Shown here piece after piece: positions 1-8,639 of a stretch of 64,000 bases of DNA. Position numbers and translations under genes: made by a program. A model generated the notes under the pieces. That model saw nothing but the letters and a program-made list of their open reading frames with translations. It did no database searches and was not told where the DNA came from. Position 1 is the first letter of the stretch. Every line of letters begins with the position of its first letter. Source of the DNA: Microbacterium sp. BH-3-3-3 (GTDB taxonomy: Bacteria > Actinomycetota > Actinomycetes > Actinomycetales > Microbacteriaceae); the NCBI RefSeq assembly GCF_001792815.1, contig NZ_CP017674.1, positions 1,674,001-1,738,000 on the forward strand. Direction: 5' to 3'.

Positions 1-708
1 GCGCTGACGCGAATCGCGGCGTCGCGCATGGTCGACGGGTTCGTGCTGCTGAACGTGGCGGAGTTCGACGAACGACTCGACCCGCTCCGCTCGGCCCACC
101 AACCCGGCGCGCTCGTCGGACTCCCCGGCGACGCCACCGGTATCGACACGTTCGACCTCGATTTCGTCGCGGCCGGTCGACTGATGGTGGACCGACTGCA
201 CGAGGCGGGGCACCGCGAGGTGACGCTCGTGTCGCAGCCCGAGCACGTGGTCGAGCGCGGCGGCGCCTATGTCTGGCGCCTGGCCGACGGCGCCCGCGCG
301 CGGGCCGAGGAGCACGGCATCCGGCTGAACCACGTCTTCGGATCGTCGCACCAGCCCCGGATCGGACACGATCTGCACGCCGTGCTGGAGCAGTACCCGC
401 ACGCCACCGGCCTGCTGTTGAACAACGAGGCGGCAGCGGCGGCGCTGCCGTCGGTGCTCGCCGCGCGCGGCCTGTCGTCGCCCGCCGACATCTCGGTCAT
501 CGGCCGCTACTCCGACGAGTTCGCCCGCACGTTCTCGCTCCCCTTCAGCGCCATCGACAGCGCCGCCGACCTGCTCGGTCGACGCGCCGTCGAACAACTG
601 GTCTCGCGCCTGCGTTCCGACGCCGACGCGAACCCCACCGTCGTCGAACTGATCGCGCCCGTCATCGATGACCGCGGCAGCATCGCCGCACCCCCACCCC
701 GTCGCTGA
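1..708 (+). CDS. LacI-family transcriptional regulator, C-terminal part (5' end outside window)
   Basis: The reading frame is open from the first base, so the gene starts upstream of the window and the Met codon at 28 is internal. What remains is the sugar-sensing, periplasmic-binding-protein-like domain of a LacI/GalR regulator: a stretch on opening out to another person's promoter region (VTLVSQPEH), a middle segment with the asparagine-containing loop (LLLNNEAAAAALPSVLAARG), then the ISVIGRYSDEF strand and the typical end in which class members list the Ser/Ala-rich dimer helix and a repeated RAVEQLVSRL helix. The DNA-binding N-terminus is missing from view. The stop lies 45 nt before the sugar-binding lipoprotein gene on the same strand, so it probably regulates that arabinoside-type locus. 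The ligand cannot be told from the sequence. Confidence 0.85.
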   Translation, partial: ALTRIAASRMVDGFVLLNVAEFDERLDPLRSAHQPGALVGLPGDATGIDTFDLDFVAAGRLMVDRLHEAGHREVTLVSQPEHVVERGGAYVWRLADGARARAEEHGIRLNHVFGSSHQPRIGHDLHAVLEQYPHATGLLLNNEAAAAALPSVLAARGLSSPADISVIGRYSDEFARTFSLPFSAIDSAADLLGRRAVEQLVSRLRSDADANPTVVELIAPVIDDRGSIAAPPPRR

Positions 709-753
709 GACGGGAACACACAGCGCTCACCCGAGCATGTTCGAGGAGGAACA

Positions 754-2010
754 ATGAACCCCAAGGTCCTGCGCATCGCCGCAGCCGTCGCCACGGCCGG
801 CATCGCCGTCGGCGCTCTCGCCGGATGTTCCGGCGGCACCGCCGGCACCGGTGGCGACGCCGCGAGCGGCACCTACACCTGGTGGGATCCGTACCCGCAG
901 CACGCCGAGGACTCGGACTGGGCGAAGCGCGTCCAGGACTGCGGCACGCAGGCCGGCGTCACCATCCAGCGGACCGCCTACGACACCACCGCCCTCACCA
1001 ACCAGGCGCTGCTCTCGGCCCAGGACGGCACGTCGCCCGACGTCATCCTCATCGACAACCCCGCGGTGTCCACTCTCGCCGACACCGGAATGCTCTCGAC
1101 CACCGACGACCTCGGTCTCGACACCTCCGCCATCGACGAGAACCTGCTGGCCGCCGGCGTCCTCGACGGCAAGACGTACGGCATCCCCATCGGCGCCAAC
1201 ACCCTCGCGCTGTACTACAACGCCGACGTCCTCTCGGCAGCCGGAGTCGACCCGGCCTCCATCACGGACTGGGATGCCCTCGACGCCGCCCTGGCGAAGG
1301 TGTCGGCCGCGGGCAAGAAGGGCATCACCTTCTCGGGCATCAACACCGAAGAGGGCTCGTTCCAGTTCCTGCCGTGGTTCTGGGGCGCAGGCGCCGACCT
1401 CACCGACCTCTCATCGCCCGAAGCCGTGGAGGCGGTGACCCTGTGGAAGGACTGGCTCGACAAGGGCTACGCCCCCAACTCGGTCATCACCAACTCGCAG
1501 AACACGGTGTGGGAGGAGTTCCTCACCGGTGACTTCGCCTTCGCCGAGAACGGCACCTGGCAGGTCGACAGCGCCGCGAAGGCCCCCTTCGCGAGCGGCG
1601 TCATCGAGCTGCCCGCCAAGGACGGCGGCGCCGCTCCCGCTCCCACCGGCGGCGAGTTCATCGTCGCTCCGGTGCAGAAGGACACCGCGCGCTACGAGAC
1701 CACGCGCAAGATCATCGAGTGCATGACGACGCCCGAGGGCTTCGTCGACACCGCCAACACCTTCGCGTACTACATCCCGCCCACCGCAGAGGGCCAGAAG
1801 GACCTCCTGGCCGAGAACCCCGACCTCGAGACGTGGGTCTCCGCGGTGCAGGCGGCGAAGGGCCGCACGAGCGACAACCTCGGCACCGACTACCCGCTCA
1901 TCTCCGAGCAGCTGTGGACCGCCGTGCAGAACGTCCTCTCGGGTGCGCAGACGCCCCAGCAGGCCCTCGACGCCGCCCAGTCCGCGGCGCAGTCGGCGAC
2001 CGGCAAATAA
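754..2010 (+). CDS. Sugar ABC transporter substrate-binding lipoprotein
   Basis: A 418-residue extracellular solute-binding protein of the family-1 type that captures a carbohydrate outside the membrane. The N-terminus is a lipoprotein signal with a lipobox ending LAGC, so Cys25 should be lipidated. The mature protein has typical family features: a Trp-Trp-Asp pair near residue 45, a YGIPIGANTLALYYN strand/hinge segment and a late WTAVQNVLSG helix. The start follows a strong GAGGAGG ribosome-binding site. Two permease genes and a GH127 arabinofuranosidase follow on the same strand, so the ligand is probably an arabinose-containing oligosaccharide; this is inferred from the neighbours. No ATPase gene lies in this operon, so a shared MsmK/UgpC-like ATPase encoded elsewhere is likely. 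Confidence 0.92.
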   Translation: MNPKVLRIAAAVATAGIAVGALAGCSGGTAGTGGDAASGTYTWWDPYPQHAEDSDWAKRVQDCGTQAGVTIQRTAYDTTALTNQALLSAQDGTSPDVILIDNPAVSTLADTGMLSTTDDLGLDTSAIDENLLAAGVLDGKTYGIPIGANTLALYYNADVLSAAGVDPASITDWDALDAALAKVSAAGKKGITFSGINTEEGSFQFLPWFWGAGADLTDLSSPEAVEAVTLWKDWLDKGYAPNSVITNSQNTVWEEFLTGDFAFAENGTWQVDSAAKAPFASGVIELPAKDGGAAPAPTGGEFIVAPVQKDTARYETTRKIIECMTTPEGFVDTANTFAYYIPPTAEGQKDLLAENPDLETWVSAVQAAKGRTSDNLGTDYPLISEQLWTAVQNVLSGAQTPQQALDAAQSAAQSATGK

Positions 2011-2021
2011 CGGCACCCATC

Positions 2022-2055
2022 GGTGTCCGGGGGACGGCGACGTCCCCCGGACACC
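2022..2055 (+). promoter_or_regulatory. Intercistronic hairpin between binding protein and permease genes
   Basis: A perfect 15-bp stem (arms 2022-2036 and 2041-2055) encloses a GCGA tetraloop. There is no T-run, so it is unlikely to be a full intrinsic terminator. In this position such hairpins commonly protect the upstream mRNA or attenuate read-through, giving more binding protein than permease; that role is inferred. Confidence 0.75.
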
Positions 2056-2075
2056 CCCGTCGAAAGAGGCATTCC

Positions 2076-3050
2076 ATGTCGTTCCCGACCCTGCGCGAGC
2101 ACCCCCGCGCGTCTGACGACACCGTCGCGGTGACCGTGCCCGCCGCCGGGCGTCGTCGTCGCGCCCGTCTCGAGGGATCCCCCTGGGTAGCGGCGGCGTT
2201 CGCCGCCCCGCTCGTGATCTACCTCGTCGTGTTCTACCTGTGGCCGCTCGTGCGCAGCATCGACCTCAGCATCCACGACTACACCGTGCGGGCCTTCGTG
2301 CAAGGCGATGCCGCCTTCGTCGGCCTGGACAACTACATCGCCGTCATCTCCTCGCCCACGTTCGGGCCCGCTCTCGCCAACACCGCGATCTTCGTCGTGG
2401 TGTCGCTCGTCTTCCAGTACGCGATCGGGCTGGGGCTCGCCGTCTTCTTCCGCTCCCACTTCCCCCTGAGCGGTCTTCTGCGCGGGCTCTTCCTCGTTCC
2501 GTGGCTCCTGCCCCTGATCGTCTCGGGATCCACCTGGTCGTGGATGCTGAACAGCGACAACGGCATCATCAACTCCGTCCTCGGGGCGTTCGGGATCGGT
2601 CAGATCAACTGGCTGACGTCGCCCGACACCGCCATGACGGCAGTGGTCATCGCGAACATCTGGCTCGGCATCCCCTTCAACCTCGTCATCCTCTACTCCG
2701 GGCTGCAGAACATCCCGACCGACCTCTACGAGGCCGCCTCGCTCGACGGCGCGGGCCCGTGGCGGCAGTTCTGGAGCATCACCTTCCCGCTTCTGCGCCC
2801 GGTGTCGGCGATCACGCTCCTGCTGGGCCTCGTCTACACCCTCAAGGTGGTCGACATCATCTGGATCATGACCCGGGGCGGCCCCGCCGACGCGACCACG
2901 ACCCTCGCCATCTGGTCGTACCGGGAGGCTTTCGGCACCGGCCAGCCCGACCTGTCGCCCGCTGCCGCGGTCGGCAACGTCCTCATCGTCATCGCCCTCG
3001 TCTTCGGCCTCGTGTACCTGCGGGCCCAGCGTCGCCAGGAGAACTCATGA
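2076..3050 (+). CDS. Sugar ABC transporter permease (MalF/UgpA type)
   Basis: A 324-residue inner-membrane permease of the carbohydrate CUT1 family. An N-terminal cytoplasmic arm with an Arg-rich stretch precedes about six membrane segments, the first near residues 34-55 (AAFAAPLVIYLVVFYLWPL). The ATPase-docking EAA loop is visible as YEAASLDGAGPWRQFWSITFPL. The ATG at 2076 was chosen over longer upstream options because it follows a GAAAGAGG ribosome-binding site, starts just after the 2022-2055 hairpin and gives the usual family length. Its stop overlaps the next permease start (ATGA), which indicates translational coupling into a MalF/MalG-like heterodimer. Confidence 0.93.
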   Translation: MSFPTLREHPRASDDTVAVTVPAAGRRRRARLEGSPWVAAAFAAPLVIYLVVFYLWPLVRSIDLSIHDYTVRAFVQGDAAFVGLDNYIAVISSPTFGPALANTAIFVVVSLVFQYAIGLGLAVFFRSHFPLSGLLRGLFLVPWLLPLIVSGSTWSWMLNSDNGIINSVLGAFGIGQINWLTSPDTAMTAVVIANIWLGIPFNLVILYSGLQNIPTDLYEAASLDGAGPWRQFWSITFPLLRPVSAITLLLGLVYTLKVVDIIWIMTRGGPADATTTLAIWSYREAFGTGQPDLSPAAAVGNVLIVIALVFGLVYLRAQRRQENS

Positions 3051-3865
3051 CCGCCCGCCGTTCGTGGTGGAAGACGGGCCTCGGCCTGATCTTCACCGCC
3101 CTGATGCTCTTCCCCGTCTACTGGATGCTGAACGTCTCGTTCACGAAGACGAGCAACCTGCGCGACAGCCCGCCCCAGGTGTTCCCCTTCGACCCGACCA
3201 TCGAGGGCTACACCGCGGTCCTCAGCCAGCAGCTCCCCAACCTCGGGACGAGCCTGGTGATCGGCCTCGGGTGCGTCGTCGTGACCGTCGTCATCGCCGC
3301 CCCCGCGGCGTACGCCCTCGCCCTGCTCAACCTGCGCGGGGGCCGCACCCTGAACTTCGTGCTCCTGGTCGCGCAGATGATCCCCGCGGTCGTGATGGCG
3401 ATGGGCTTCTACGCCATCTACGCACGCGCCGGACTGCTCAACAGCGTGCCCGGGCTCATCCTCGCCGACTCCACCGTGGCGGTGCCCTTCGGGGTGCTGC
3501 TGTTCACCGCGTTCATGGGCGGCCTCCCCCGGGAGCTGCTGCAGGCCGCACGCATCGACGGCGCCGGATCGTGGCGCACGTTCGTGTCGGTCGTGCTGCC
3601 CCTAAGCCGCAACTCGGTGTTGACCGTCGCCCTGTTCTCGTTCCTGTGGGCGTGGTCGGACTTCATCTTCGCCTCCACCCTGGCCCGCAACTCCGCGTTC
3701 AAGCCGATCACGCTCGGCATCTACGCCTACATCGGCAACAACACCACGCAGTGGAACGCCATCATGGCGACCGCCGCGGTGGCATCCATTCCGGCGGCGA
3801 TCCTGCTCGTCGTCGCCCAGCGTTACGTGGCCGCGGGCGTGACCGCCGGCGCCGTGAAGGACTGA
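3047..3865 (+). CDS. Sugar ABC transporter permease (MalG/UgpE type)
   Basis: A 272-residue partner permease of the CUT1 family. The ATG overlaps the stop of the upstream permease by 4 nt. The EAA loop reads LLQAARIDGAGSWRTFVSVVLPLSRN, and the LFSFLWAWSDFIFA segment after it is typical of the second CUT1 permease. Six membrane segments are expected, the first at about residues 11-31. It should pair with the protein encoded just upstream and take substrate from the lipoprotein at 754-2010. The gene ends only 3 nt before the GH127 enzyme, so transport and hydrolysis are one transcription unit. Confidence 0.93.
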   Translation: MTARRSWWKTGLGLIFTALMLFPVYWMLNVSFTKTSNLRDSPPQVFPFDPTIEGYTAVLSQQLPNLGTSLVIGLGCVVVTVVIAAPAAYALALLNLRGGRTLNFVLLVAQMIPAVVMAMGFYAIYARAGLLNSVPGLILADSTVAVPFGVLLFTAFMGGLPRELLQAARIDGAGSWRTFVSVVLPLSRNSVLTVALFSFLWAWSDFIFASTLARNSAFKPITLGIYAYIGNNTTQWNAIMATAAVASIPAAILLVVAQRYVAAGVTAGAVKD

Positions 3866-3868
3866 ACC

Positions 3869-5806
3869 GTGGTTCTGCACAATCCCCTCACCACCCGACC
3901 ACGAGTACAGGCGGTCCCCGTCGTGCCGGCCACCTCCCGCCTGCGGGGTGTCGACGTCGGAGCCCTCCGCATGGATGCCGACGGCTTCTGGGGACGCCGG
4001 CAAGCGGTCAATGCCGCCGCGACCCTCGCCCACTGCCTTGAGTGGATGGAACGACTGGGATGGCTGGCCAACTTCGACCGCGTCGCCCGGAGCGAGGCGC
4101 TCGAGGAGCGCACCGGATGGGTGTTCTCGGACTCCGAGGTCTACAAGCTGCTCGAAGCGATGGCGTGGGAACTCGGTCGACAGCCCGACGAGGCGCTCGA
4201 GGTCACGTTCTCGGCCCTCGTGGACCGGGTCGCGCACGCTCAGGATGCCGACGGATACCTCGGTACGGCCTTCGGCCACCGCGGGCAGGCACCGCGCTAC
4301 AGCGACCTGTCCATGGGGCACGAGCTCTACAACATGGGCCACCTCCTGCAGGCGGCGGTCGCCCGAGCGCGCGCCGGTCATCCCGACGACGCCCTCGTCG
4401 AGGTGGCGCGACGCGCCGCCGACCACATCTGTCGCGAGTTCGGCGCGGACGCACGCGACGGCGTGTGCGGACACGCCGAGATCGAGGTGGCGCTCGCCGA
4501 AGCGGGGCGCGCGTTCGGCGAGCGTCGCTACCTCGAGCAGGCGCGCGTGTTCCTGGCGCGCCGGGGACACGGCACCCTGCCCGTTCCTCCCCTGCAGTCG
4601 GCCGAGTACTTCCAGGACGACGTCCCCGTCCGCGACGCCTCGGTGCTCAGAGGGCACGCCGTGCGCGCTCTCTACCTGTCGGCGGGCGCGGTGGACATCG
4701 CCGTGGACACCGGCGACACCGACCTGCTGGCGGCTCTGGAGCGGCAGTGGGAGAACACCGTGGCCCGGCGCACCTACCTCACCGGAGGGATGGGGTCGCG
4801 CCACCAGGACGAGGGGTTCGGCGACGACTGGGAACTCCCCGCCGACCGCGCCTATTGCGAGACGTGCGCGGGAGTCGCCTCGATCATGTTCGCGTGGCGC
4901 CTCTTCCTCCACACCGGCGATGTGCGCTACCCCGACCTGATCGAGCGCACGCTCTTCAACGTCGTGGCGACCTCGCCCAGCCCGGACGGCCGCGCGTTCT
5001 TCTACGCCAACCCGCTGCACCAGCGCGAGGCCGGCGAGCCCGCCGCCGACGGGGTCAACCCGCGGGCCGAGGGCGGGGTGCGGGCACCGTGGTTCGAGGT
5101 GTCGTGCTGCCCCACCAACGTCGCCCGGACGCTCGCGTCGCTCGCGGCGTACACGGTCGCCCTCGACGACGACGGGATCGTGCTGCTGCAGTACGCCGCG
5201 GGAGAGCTGCACGCGGGAGGGTGGCGTCTGCGTCTCGAGACCCGCTACCCCGATGAGGATCGCGTGCGGATCAGCATTGACGACGTGCCCGCCGAGGGGG
5301 CCCGGCTGCGCCTGCGCATCCCCTCGTGGGCCGATGCAGCGTCCGTCGCGATCGGGGACGCCCCGGCTCGCCCGGCCGCCCCCGGCTGGTACGACATCGT
5401 CGACGTCTCGCCCGGCGCCGTCGTGACGCTGACCCTGCCGCGATCGCCGCGACTGGTCTTCCCCGATGGACGCATCGACGGTGTCCGAGGCACCGCGGCG
5501 GTCCAGCGGGGGCCGCTCGTGCTCTGCCTGGAGTCGGTCGATCTGCCGCACGGCGTCGCTTTGGAGAGCGTGCGCCTCGTGCCGCGCGCACCGGAGGCGG
5601 AAGCCGACGGCGCCCGCGCGTCGGCGGTGATCGTCGAGCAGACACCCTCCGGCGACCCTCTGCCCTTCGGAGGTCAGCCGGATGCCGGGATCGTCACGCG
5701 CTCGGCGACGGTGACGCTCGTTCCGTACCACCGCTGGGCGCAGCGCGGACCCTCGCGGATGCGGGTCTTCGTCCCGCTGGCGCCTCCCCCCGGCGACGCG
5801 CACTGA
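3869..5806 (+). CDS. GH127 beta-L-arabinofuranosidase (DUF1680 family)
   Basis: A 645-residue glycoside hydrolase of family GH127, whose characterised members release L-arabinofuranose from beta-linked arabino-oligosaccharides such as those on plant hydroxyproline-rich glycoproteins. The family uses a cysteine nucleophile held by zinc. All ligands are present: the ETC stretch supplies Glu331 and Cys333, and the SCCPTN stretch supplies Cys413 and Cys414. Conserved N-terminal family text (FWGRRQAVN..LEW) and the WELPADRAYCETC helix also fit. Translation starts at GTG. There is no signal peptide, so the enzyme acts in the cytoplasm on imported oligosaccharide, which matches its place directly behind the ABC permeases. 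The exact linkage preference is not shown by the sequence. Confidence 0.93.
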   Translation: MVLHNPLTTRPRVQAVPVVPATSRLRGVDVGALRMDADGFWGRRQAVNAAATLAHCLEWMERLGWLANFDRVARSEALEERTGWVFSDSEVYKLLEAMAWELGRQPDEALEVTFSALVDRVAHAQDADGYLGTAFGHRGQAPRYSDLSMGHELYNMGHLLQAAVARARAGHPDDALVEVARRAADHICREFGADARDGVCGHAEIEVALAEAGRAFGERRYLEQARVFLARRGHGTLPVPPLQSAEYFQDDVPVRDASVLRGHAVRALYLSAGAVDIAVDTGDTDLLAALERQWENTVARRTYLTGGMGSRHQDEGFGDDWELPADRAYCETCAGVASIMFAWRLFLHTGDVRYPDLIERTLFNVVATSPSPDGRAFFYANPLHQREAGEPAADGVNPRAEGGVRAPWFEVSCCPTNVARTLASLAAYTVALDDDGIVLLQYAAGELHAGGWRLRLETRYPDEDRVRISIDDVPAEGARLRLRIPSWADAASVAIGDAPARPAAPGWYDIVDVSPGAVVTLTLPRSPRLVFPDGRIDGVRGTAAVQRGPLVLCLESVDLPHGVALESVRLVPRAPEAEADGARASAVIVEQTPSGDPLPFGGQPDAGIVTRSATVTLVPYHRWAQRGPSRMRVFVPLAPPPGDAH

Positions 5807-5851
5807 CGCGCGACACCGATCCGCACGTTCGGCCGGCCGACGGGAACGGCG

Positions 5852-7228
5852 TCAGAGGATGACGCCGTACTCGTCGGCCAGCGCGGGCAGCTCCTCGTGC
5901 AGCACGCGGGATGCCTCGGCGGCGAGCGGGTTGGTCGAGACGCCGCGGTCGTTGACGAGCTTTCCGCCGACGTAGACCTGCTGCAGGTTGCGCAGCCCGC
6001 AGGCGAGCACGTAGCTGCGCACGGGGTTCCAGAGCGGTCCGATGTCGGGGGTGCGCGGGTCGACCACGACGAAGTCGGCGAACTTGCCCACCTCGAGGCT
6101 GCCGACGCGGTCGTCGACGCCCATGATCTCGGCTCCCCCGAGGGTGTGCAGGCGCAGCACGCGCTCGGGCATCATCGACAGCGGGTCGTGGGTGCGGGCG
6201 CGCTGCATGAACATCCCCATGCGCATGTTCTGCCAGGGGTCGGCGACGTCGGTGCAGGCCTGGTCGTCGAGACCCATGCCGACCTTCATGCCGAGATCGA
6301 GCATCTCGGGCACGTGCGCGATGCCCGACGCCAGACGCCCATTGGATGCCGGCTGCCACGACATGCTCGCGCCGCCGGCCGCGGCATCCTGGATGATCTC
6401 GGGCGTGGTCTGGATGAAGTGGCCGAACATCATGCCCGGGCGAAGAGCACCGGCGTTCTTGTAGAGCTGGAACTTGGTCTGCTGGTGCTCGATCGCCTCG
6501 TAGGTCTCGAGGAAGTGCGCCTGGTTGGTGACGCCGAAGCGGTCCATGACCGCGACCTCGATCTCGGCGGCGTCGGGCCGCGTCGACCACTGCACCTGGC
6601 CCATGATCGAGGCGCCGAGGGCGAGGTCGGGGTCCATCGCGAGAACGTGGTCCAGCGACGCCTCGAAGCGCGCGAAGATCTCGTCGTCGGTGCCGACGGT
6701 GGCATCCAACGCGATCGAGTCGACGAAGCGGAGGCCGGCGTCGTGGCATCCATCGGCCTGTCGCGTGTGCCAGGACTGGTCACGGAGCTGTCCGCCCCCG
6801 TCGCTGCGCTTGCCCTCGACCATCGGCTCCCAGGGCAGGAGCGGGTCGGTGAAGTTGTACGCCGTGGTGACGCCGTTCGCGAGGAAGTCGAGCGAGCCGT
6901 GCAGCGTCGCCCAGTAGATCTGGTCGGGTGAGGCGTTGTTCAGCACGCTGAACATCGAGGTGCACCAGCCGTAGAGCGTCTGGTCGACGCCGAGTCCGCG
7001 CGAGCCGCTCGTGAAGAGGTGGCTGTGCGACGAGACGAACCCGGGAGCGACGAACTTGCCGTCGACGTCGAGGATCTCGTCGGCGGTGACGCCCGGATCG
7101 GGGTCGCCAGCGCCGATCGCCGCGATGCGGCCGTCGGTGACGAGCAGGAAGCCCCGCTCGATGTAACCGGGGTCGTCGGTGCCCGCGGGAACCGTGATGA
7201 GCCGTGCGTTGATGACCAGAAGCGACAT
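5852..7228 (-). CDS. Amidohydrolase of the ATZ/TRZ/MTA-SAH deaminase type
   Basis: A 458-residue metal-dependent hydrolase in the family of hydroxyatrazine chlorohydrolases and aminopurine/SAH deaminases. The metal-binding HSH pair is His68/His70 after APGFVSSH; later metal or substrate residues lie in NQAHFLET, GHFIQT and GLDDQACTD, and the usual C-terminal GSLEVGKFADFVVVD strand is present. The ATG at 7228 was preferred to longer forms because upstream codons come from a palindromic repeat, and a TACCGT -10 box stands exactly 7 nt before it, implying a leaderless mRNA. Position next to guanine deaminase and a nitrogen-type promoter suggest deamination of a purine or related N-heterocycle. 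The substrate is unproven. Confidence 0.88.
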   Translation of the reverse strand: MSLLVINARLITVPAGTDDPGYIERGFLLVTDGRIAAIGAGDPDPGVTADEILDVDGKFVAPGFVSSHSHLFTSGSRGLGVDQTLYGWCTSMFSVLNNASPDQIYWATLHGSLDFLANGVTTAYNFTDPLLPWEPMVEGKRSDGGGQLRDQSWHTRQADGCHDAGLRFVDSIALDATVGTDDEIFARFEASLDHVLAMDPDLALGASIMGQVQWSTRPDAAEIEVAVMDRFGVTNQAHFLETYEAIEHQQTKFQLYKNAGALRPGMMFGHFIQTTPEIIQDAAAGGASMSWQPASNGRLASGIAHVPEMLDLGMKVGMGLDDQACTDVADPWQNMRMGMFMQRARTHDPLSMMPERVLRLHTLGGAEIMGVDDRVGSLEVGKFADFVVVDPRTPDIGPLWNPVRSYVLACGLRNLQQVYVGGKLVNDRGVSTNPLAAEASRVLHEELPALADEYGVIL

Positions 7229-7267
7229 GTTGATGACGGTAACAATGGCGTGTTTCCGCGGTGTTCC
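7228..7267 (-). promoter_or_regulatory. Leaderless promoter with GlnR-like box before the amidohydrolase gene
   Basis: Reading on the minus strand: GGAAC-ACCGCG-GAAAC (7267-7252) matches the actinobacterial GlnR half-site pattern GTNAC-N6-GAAAC at 9 of 10 fixed bases. It is followed by TACCGT (7241-7236) as -10, then 7 nt, then ATG. A TGTT-N9-AACA site (7228-7244) overlaps the -10 box and start codon. The layout GGAAACACGC-N6-TANNNT-N7-ATG is shared exactly with the gene starting at 14008. Confidence 0.6.
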
Positions 7268-7317
7268 GAGCGGGTAGCGGGTTGTGTGCGCGCCGCGCGG
7301 AGCCGCGCGGCCCCGTC

Positions 7318-7373
7318 GAGTGTCCAGGACATGCCGTGTGGGGGCGAGCTCGTGCGGCGTTTTGTGGACACTC
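7318..7373. repeat. Palindromic repeat, family A copy 1
   Basis: Left arm GAGTGTCCAGGACATGCCG and right arm CGGCGTTTTGTGGACACTC enclose an 18-nt spacer. It lies in the gap between two minus-strand genes. Each family-A arm itself contains a near-palindrome of the form GTGTCC-N-GGACAC. Confidence 0.85.
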
Positions 7374-7414
7374 AACGCCGGGAAGGGCGGCCGGGGGGGC
7401 GAGAGGGACGCGCG

Positions 7415-8446
7415 TCAGGCGAAGGCGCGGTGCACGGCGGGGGCGATGGCGGCGAGCACCTCGTCGCGCGCGGGCGTCGACGGGAACACCAGGAAGAGGT
7501 GCGGCACTCCCTCGCGGCGGAGGAACTCCACGGGGACTCCGGATGCCGAGAGCCCACCCGCGTACTCCTCCGCCTCGTCGGACAGCGGGTCGACGCCCGC
7601 CGCGACGATCACCGCCGGCGCCGAGCCGGTGAGGTCGGGGGCGCGCAGCGGCGCGGCCTCGACGGGCACCTCGGGTGAGGTCTTCGCGGCGACGACCCCG
7701 GGCACCACTGCCGCCGGGCCGGGCTGCGGCGTCGGGGCCGGGGCCGGGGCCGGGGCCGGGGCATCCTGCACGTACAGTCCCCAGTACCACTGCATGCCGC
7801 GCGAGGTCAGCGGCAGGTTCTCGGTGTGCGCGCGATAGCTCGGGCGGTCGGGATCGGGCGCGTCGAGCACGGGGCACAGCAGCACCTGGCACCGGATGCC
7901 GGGAGCCCGGCCCTCACGCGAACGCAGCGCCAGAGCCGCGGCGAGGTTGCCCCCGGCGCTGTGCCCGGCGACGCCGAGAAGGTCGGGGTCGACCAGACCG
8001 TCCGCTCCTTCGGCGGCGAAGCGCAGGGCGCGGTCGAGGTCGTCGAGACCGGCCGGGAAAGGGTGCTCGGGCGCCAGTCGGTAGTCCACGCTCAGCACCT
8101 GGGTGCCCGTCGCCGCGGCGAGTGCGCGGCAGAGGGCGTCGTTGTTGTCGAGGTTGCCGGCGACCCAGCCGCCGCCGTGAGCGAAGACGAGGGTGCCCCG
8201 GTGGCCGGTGCGGGGTCGGTAGAGGCGGAGCGCGAGGCCGTCGGCATCCGTGTCGATCGACTCTACGACGTCGTCGTCGGGCAGGCGCACCCACGACGGG
8301 TTGGCGCGCAACTCGGCGATGCGCGCGGCGTCGTCGCCGTCGGCATCGGTCGCTCCCGAGGGGATCGTGCCCGCGCTCGCGGCGAGGCGGGCCAGGTGTG
8401 CGCGCACGTCGGGGTCGGTGATGGCCGGGTGCACGGTGTCGGTCAC
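7415..8446 (-). CDS. Alpha/beta hydrolase of the hormone-sensitive-lipase (esterase family IV) type
   Basis: A 343-residue cytoplasmic carboxylesterase. The oxyanion-hole motif HGGGW is at residues 90-94, the nucleophile motif GHSAGG gives Ser163, and the late DPLSDE and GVPHLF stretches supply the expected Asp and His. The GTG at 8446 was chosen because GGAGA lies 4 nt upstream; a longer ATG form at 8461 would begin inside a palindromic repeat. An Ala-Pro run (DAPAPAPAPAPTPQPG) encoded by GGGGCC units at about 7738-7762 is inserted in the lid/cap side of the fold and is not a family feature. The substrate is unknown; its place beside purine genes does not explain it. Confidence 0.88.
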   Translation of the reverse strand: MTDTVHPAITDPDVRAHLARLAASAGTIPSGATDADGDDAARIAELRANPSWVRLPDDDVVESIDTDADGLALRLYRPRTGHRGTLVFAHGGGWVAGNLDNNDALCRALAAATGTQVLSVDYRLAPEHPFPAGLDDLDRALRFAAEGADGLVDPDLLGVAGHSAGGNLAAALALRSREGRAPGIRCQVLLCPVLDAPDPDRPSYRAHTENLPLTSRGMQWYWGLYVQDAPAPAPAPAPTPQPGPAAVVPGVVAAKTSPEVPVEAAPLRAPDLTGSAPAVIVAAGVDPLSDEAEEYAGGLSASGVPVEFLRREGVPHLFLVFPSTPARDEVLAAIAPAVHRAFA

Positions 8447-8464
8447 GGGGTCTCCAGGCATGTC

Positions 8465-8520
8465 GAGTGTCCAGGACACGCCGCGCCGGTGCGGCGGGAT
8501 CCGGCGTGTCCTGGACACTC
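8465..8520. repeat. Palindromic repeat, family A copy 2
   Basis: Perfect 19-bp arms GAGTGTCCAGGACACGCCG (8465-8483) and its complement (8502-8520) around an 18-nt spacer. It lies between two divergent genes, close to the start of the esterase gene. Confidence 0.9.
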
Positions 8521-8590
8521 ACGAGAGGGGATGCGGGCGAGAGCGAGAGTACGGGGCGCGATCGCGCGGCGAGGGCGGGTTCGCCAGAGC

Positions 8591-8633
8591 GTTACGGGGC
8601 CGAAACACCGACGTCGCGCGCCACGCGCACGAT
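8591..8633 (+). promoter_or_regulatory. GlnR-like box and weak -10 before the PPOX-fold gene
   Basis: GTTAC-GGGGCC-GAAAC at 8591-8606 is a perfect match to the GTNAC-N6-GAAAC half-site, followed after 6 nt by GTCGC, a weaker second half. CACGAT at 8628-8633 stands 6 nt before the ATG at 8640 and could be the -10 of a leaderless transcript. The 45 nt around the box closely resemble those at 9145-9190. Confidence 0.6.
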
Positions 8634-8639
8634 GGCGAC

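Noticed and set aside
3602..5803. Long minus-strand frame of 733 codons opposite the GH127 gene
   Set aside because: It is a high-GC antisense shadow: it has Arg/Gly/Asp-rich composition, no motifs, and covers a gene with intact catalytic residues.
5804..5854. Long-loop inverted repeat at the ends of the GH127 and amidohydrolase genes as a terminator
   Set aside because: Only CTGACGC/GCGTCAG pair across a loop of about 40 nt; too weak to call, although a TCGGCCGGCCGA palindrome lies inside.
7229..7375. N-terminal extension of the amidohydrolase to 7375
   Set aside because: The extra codons come from palindrome A1 and the promoter region; the family start is at the ATG at 7228.
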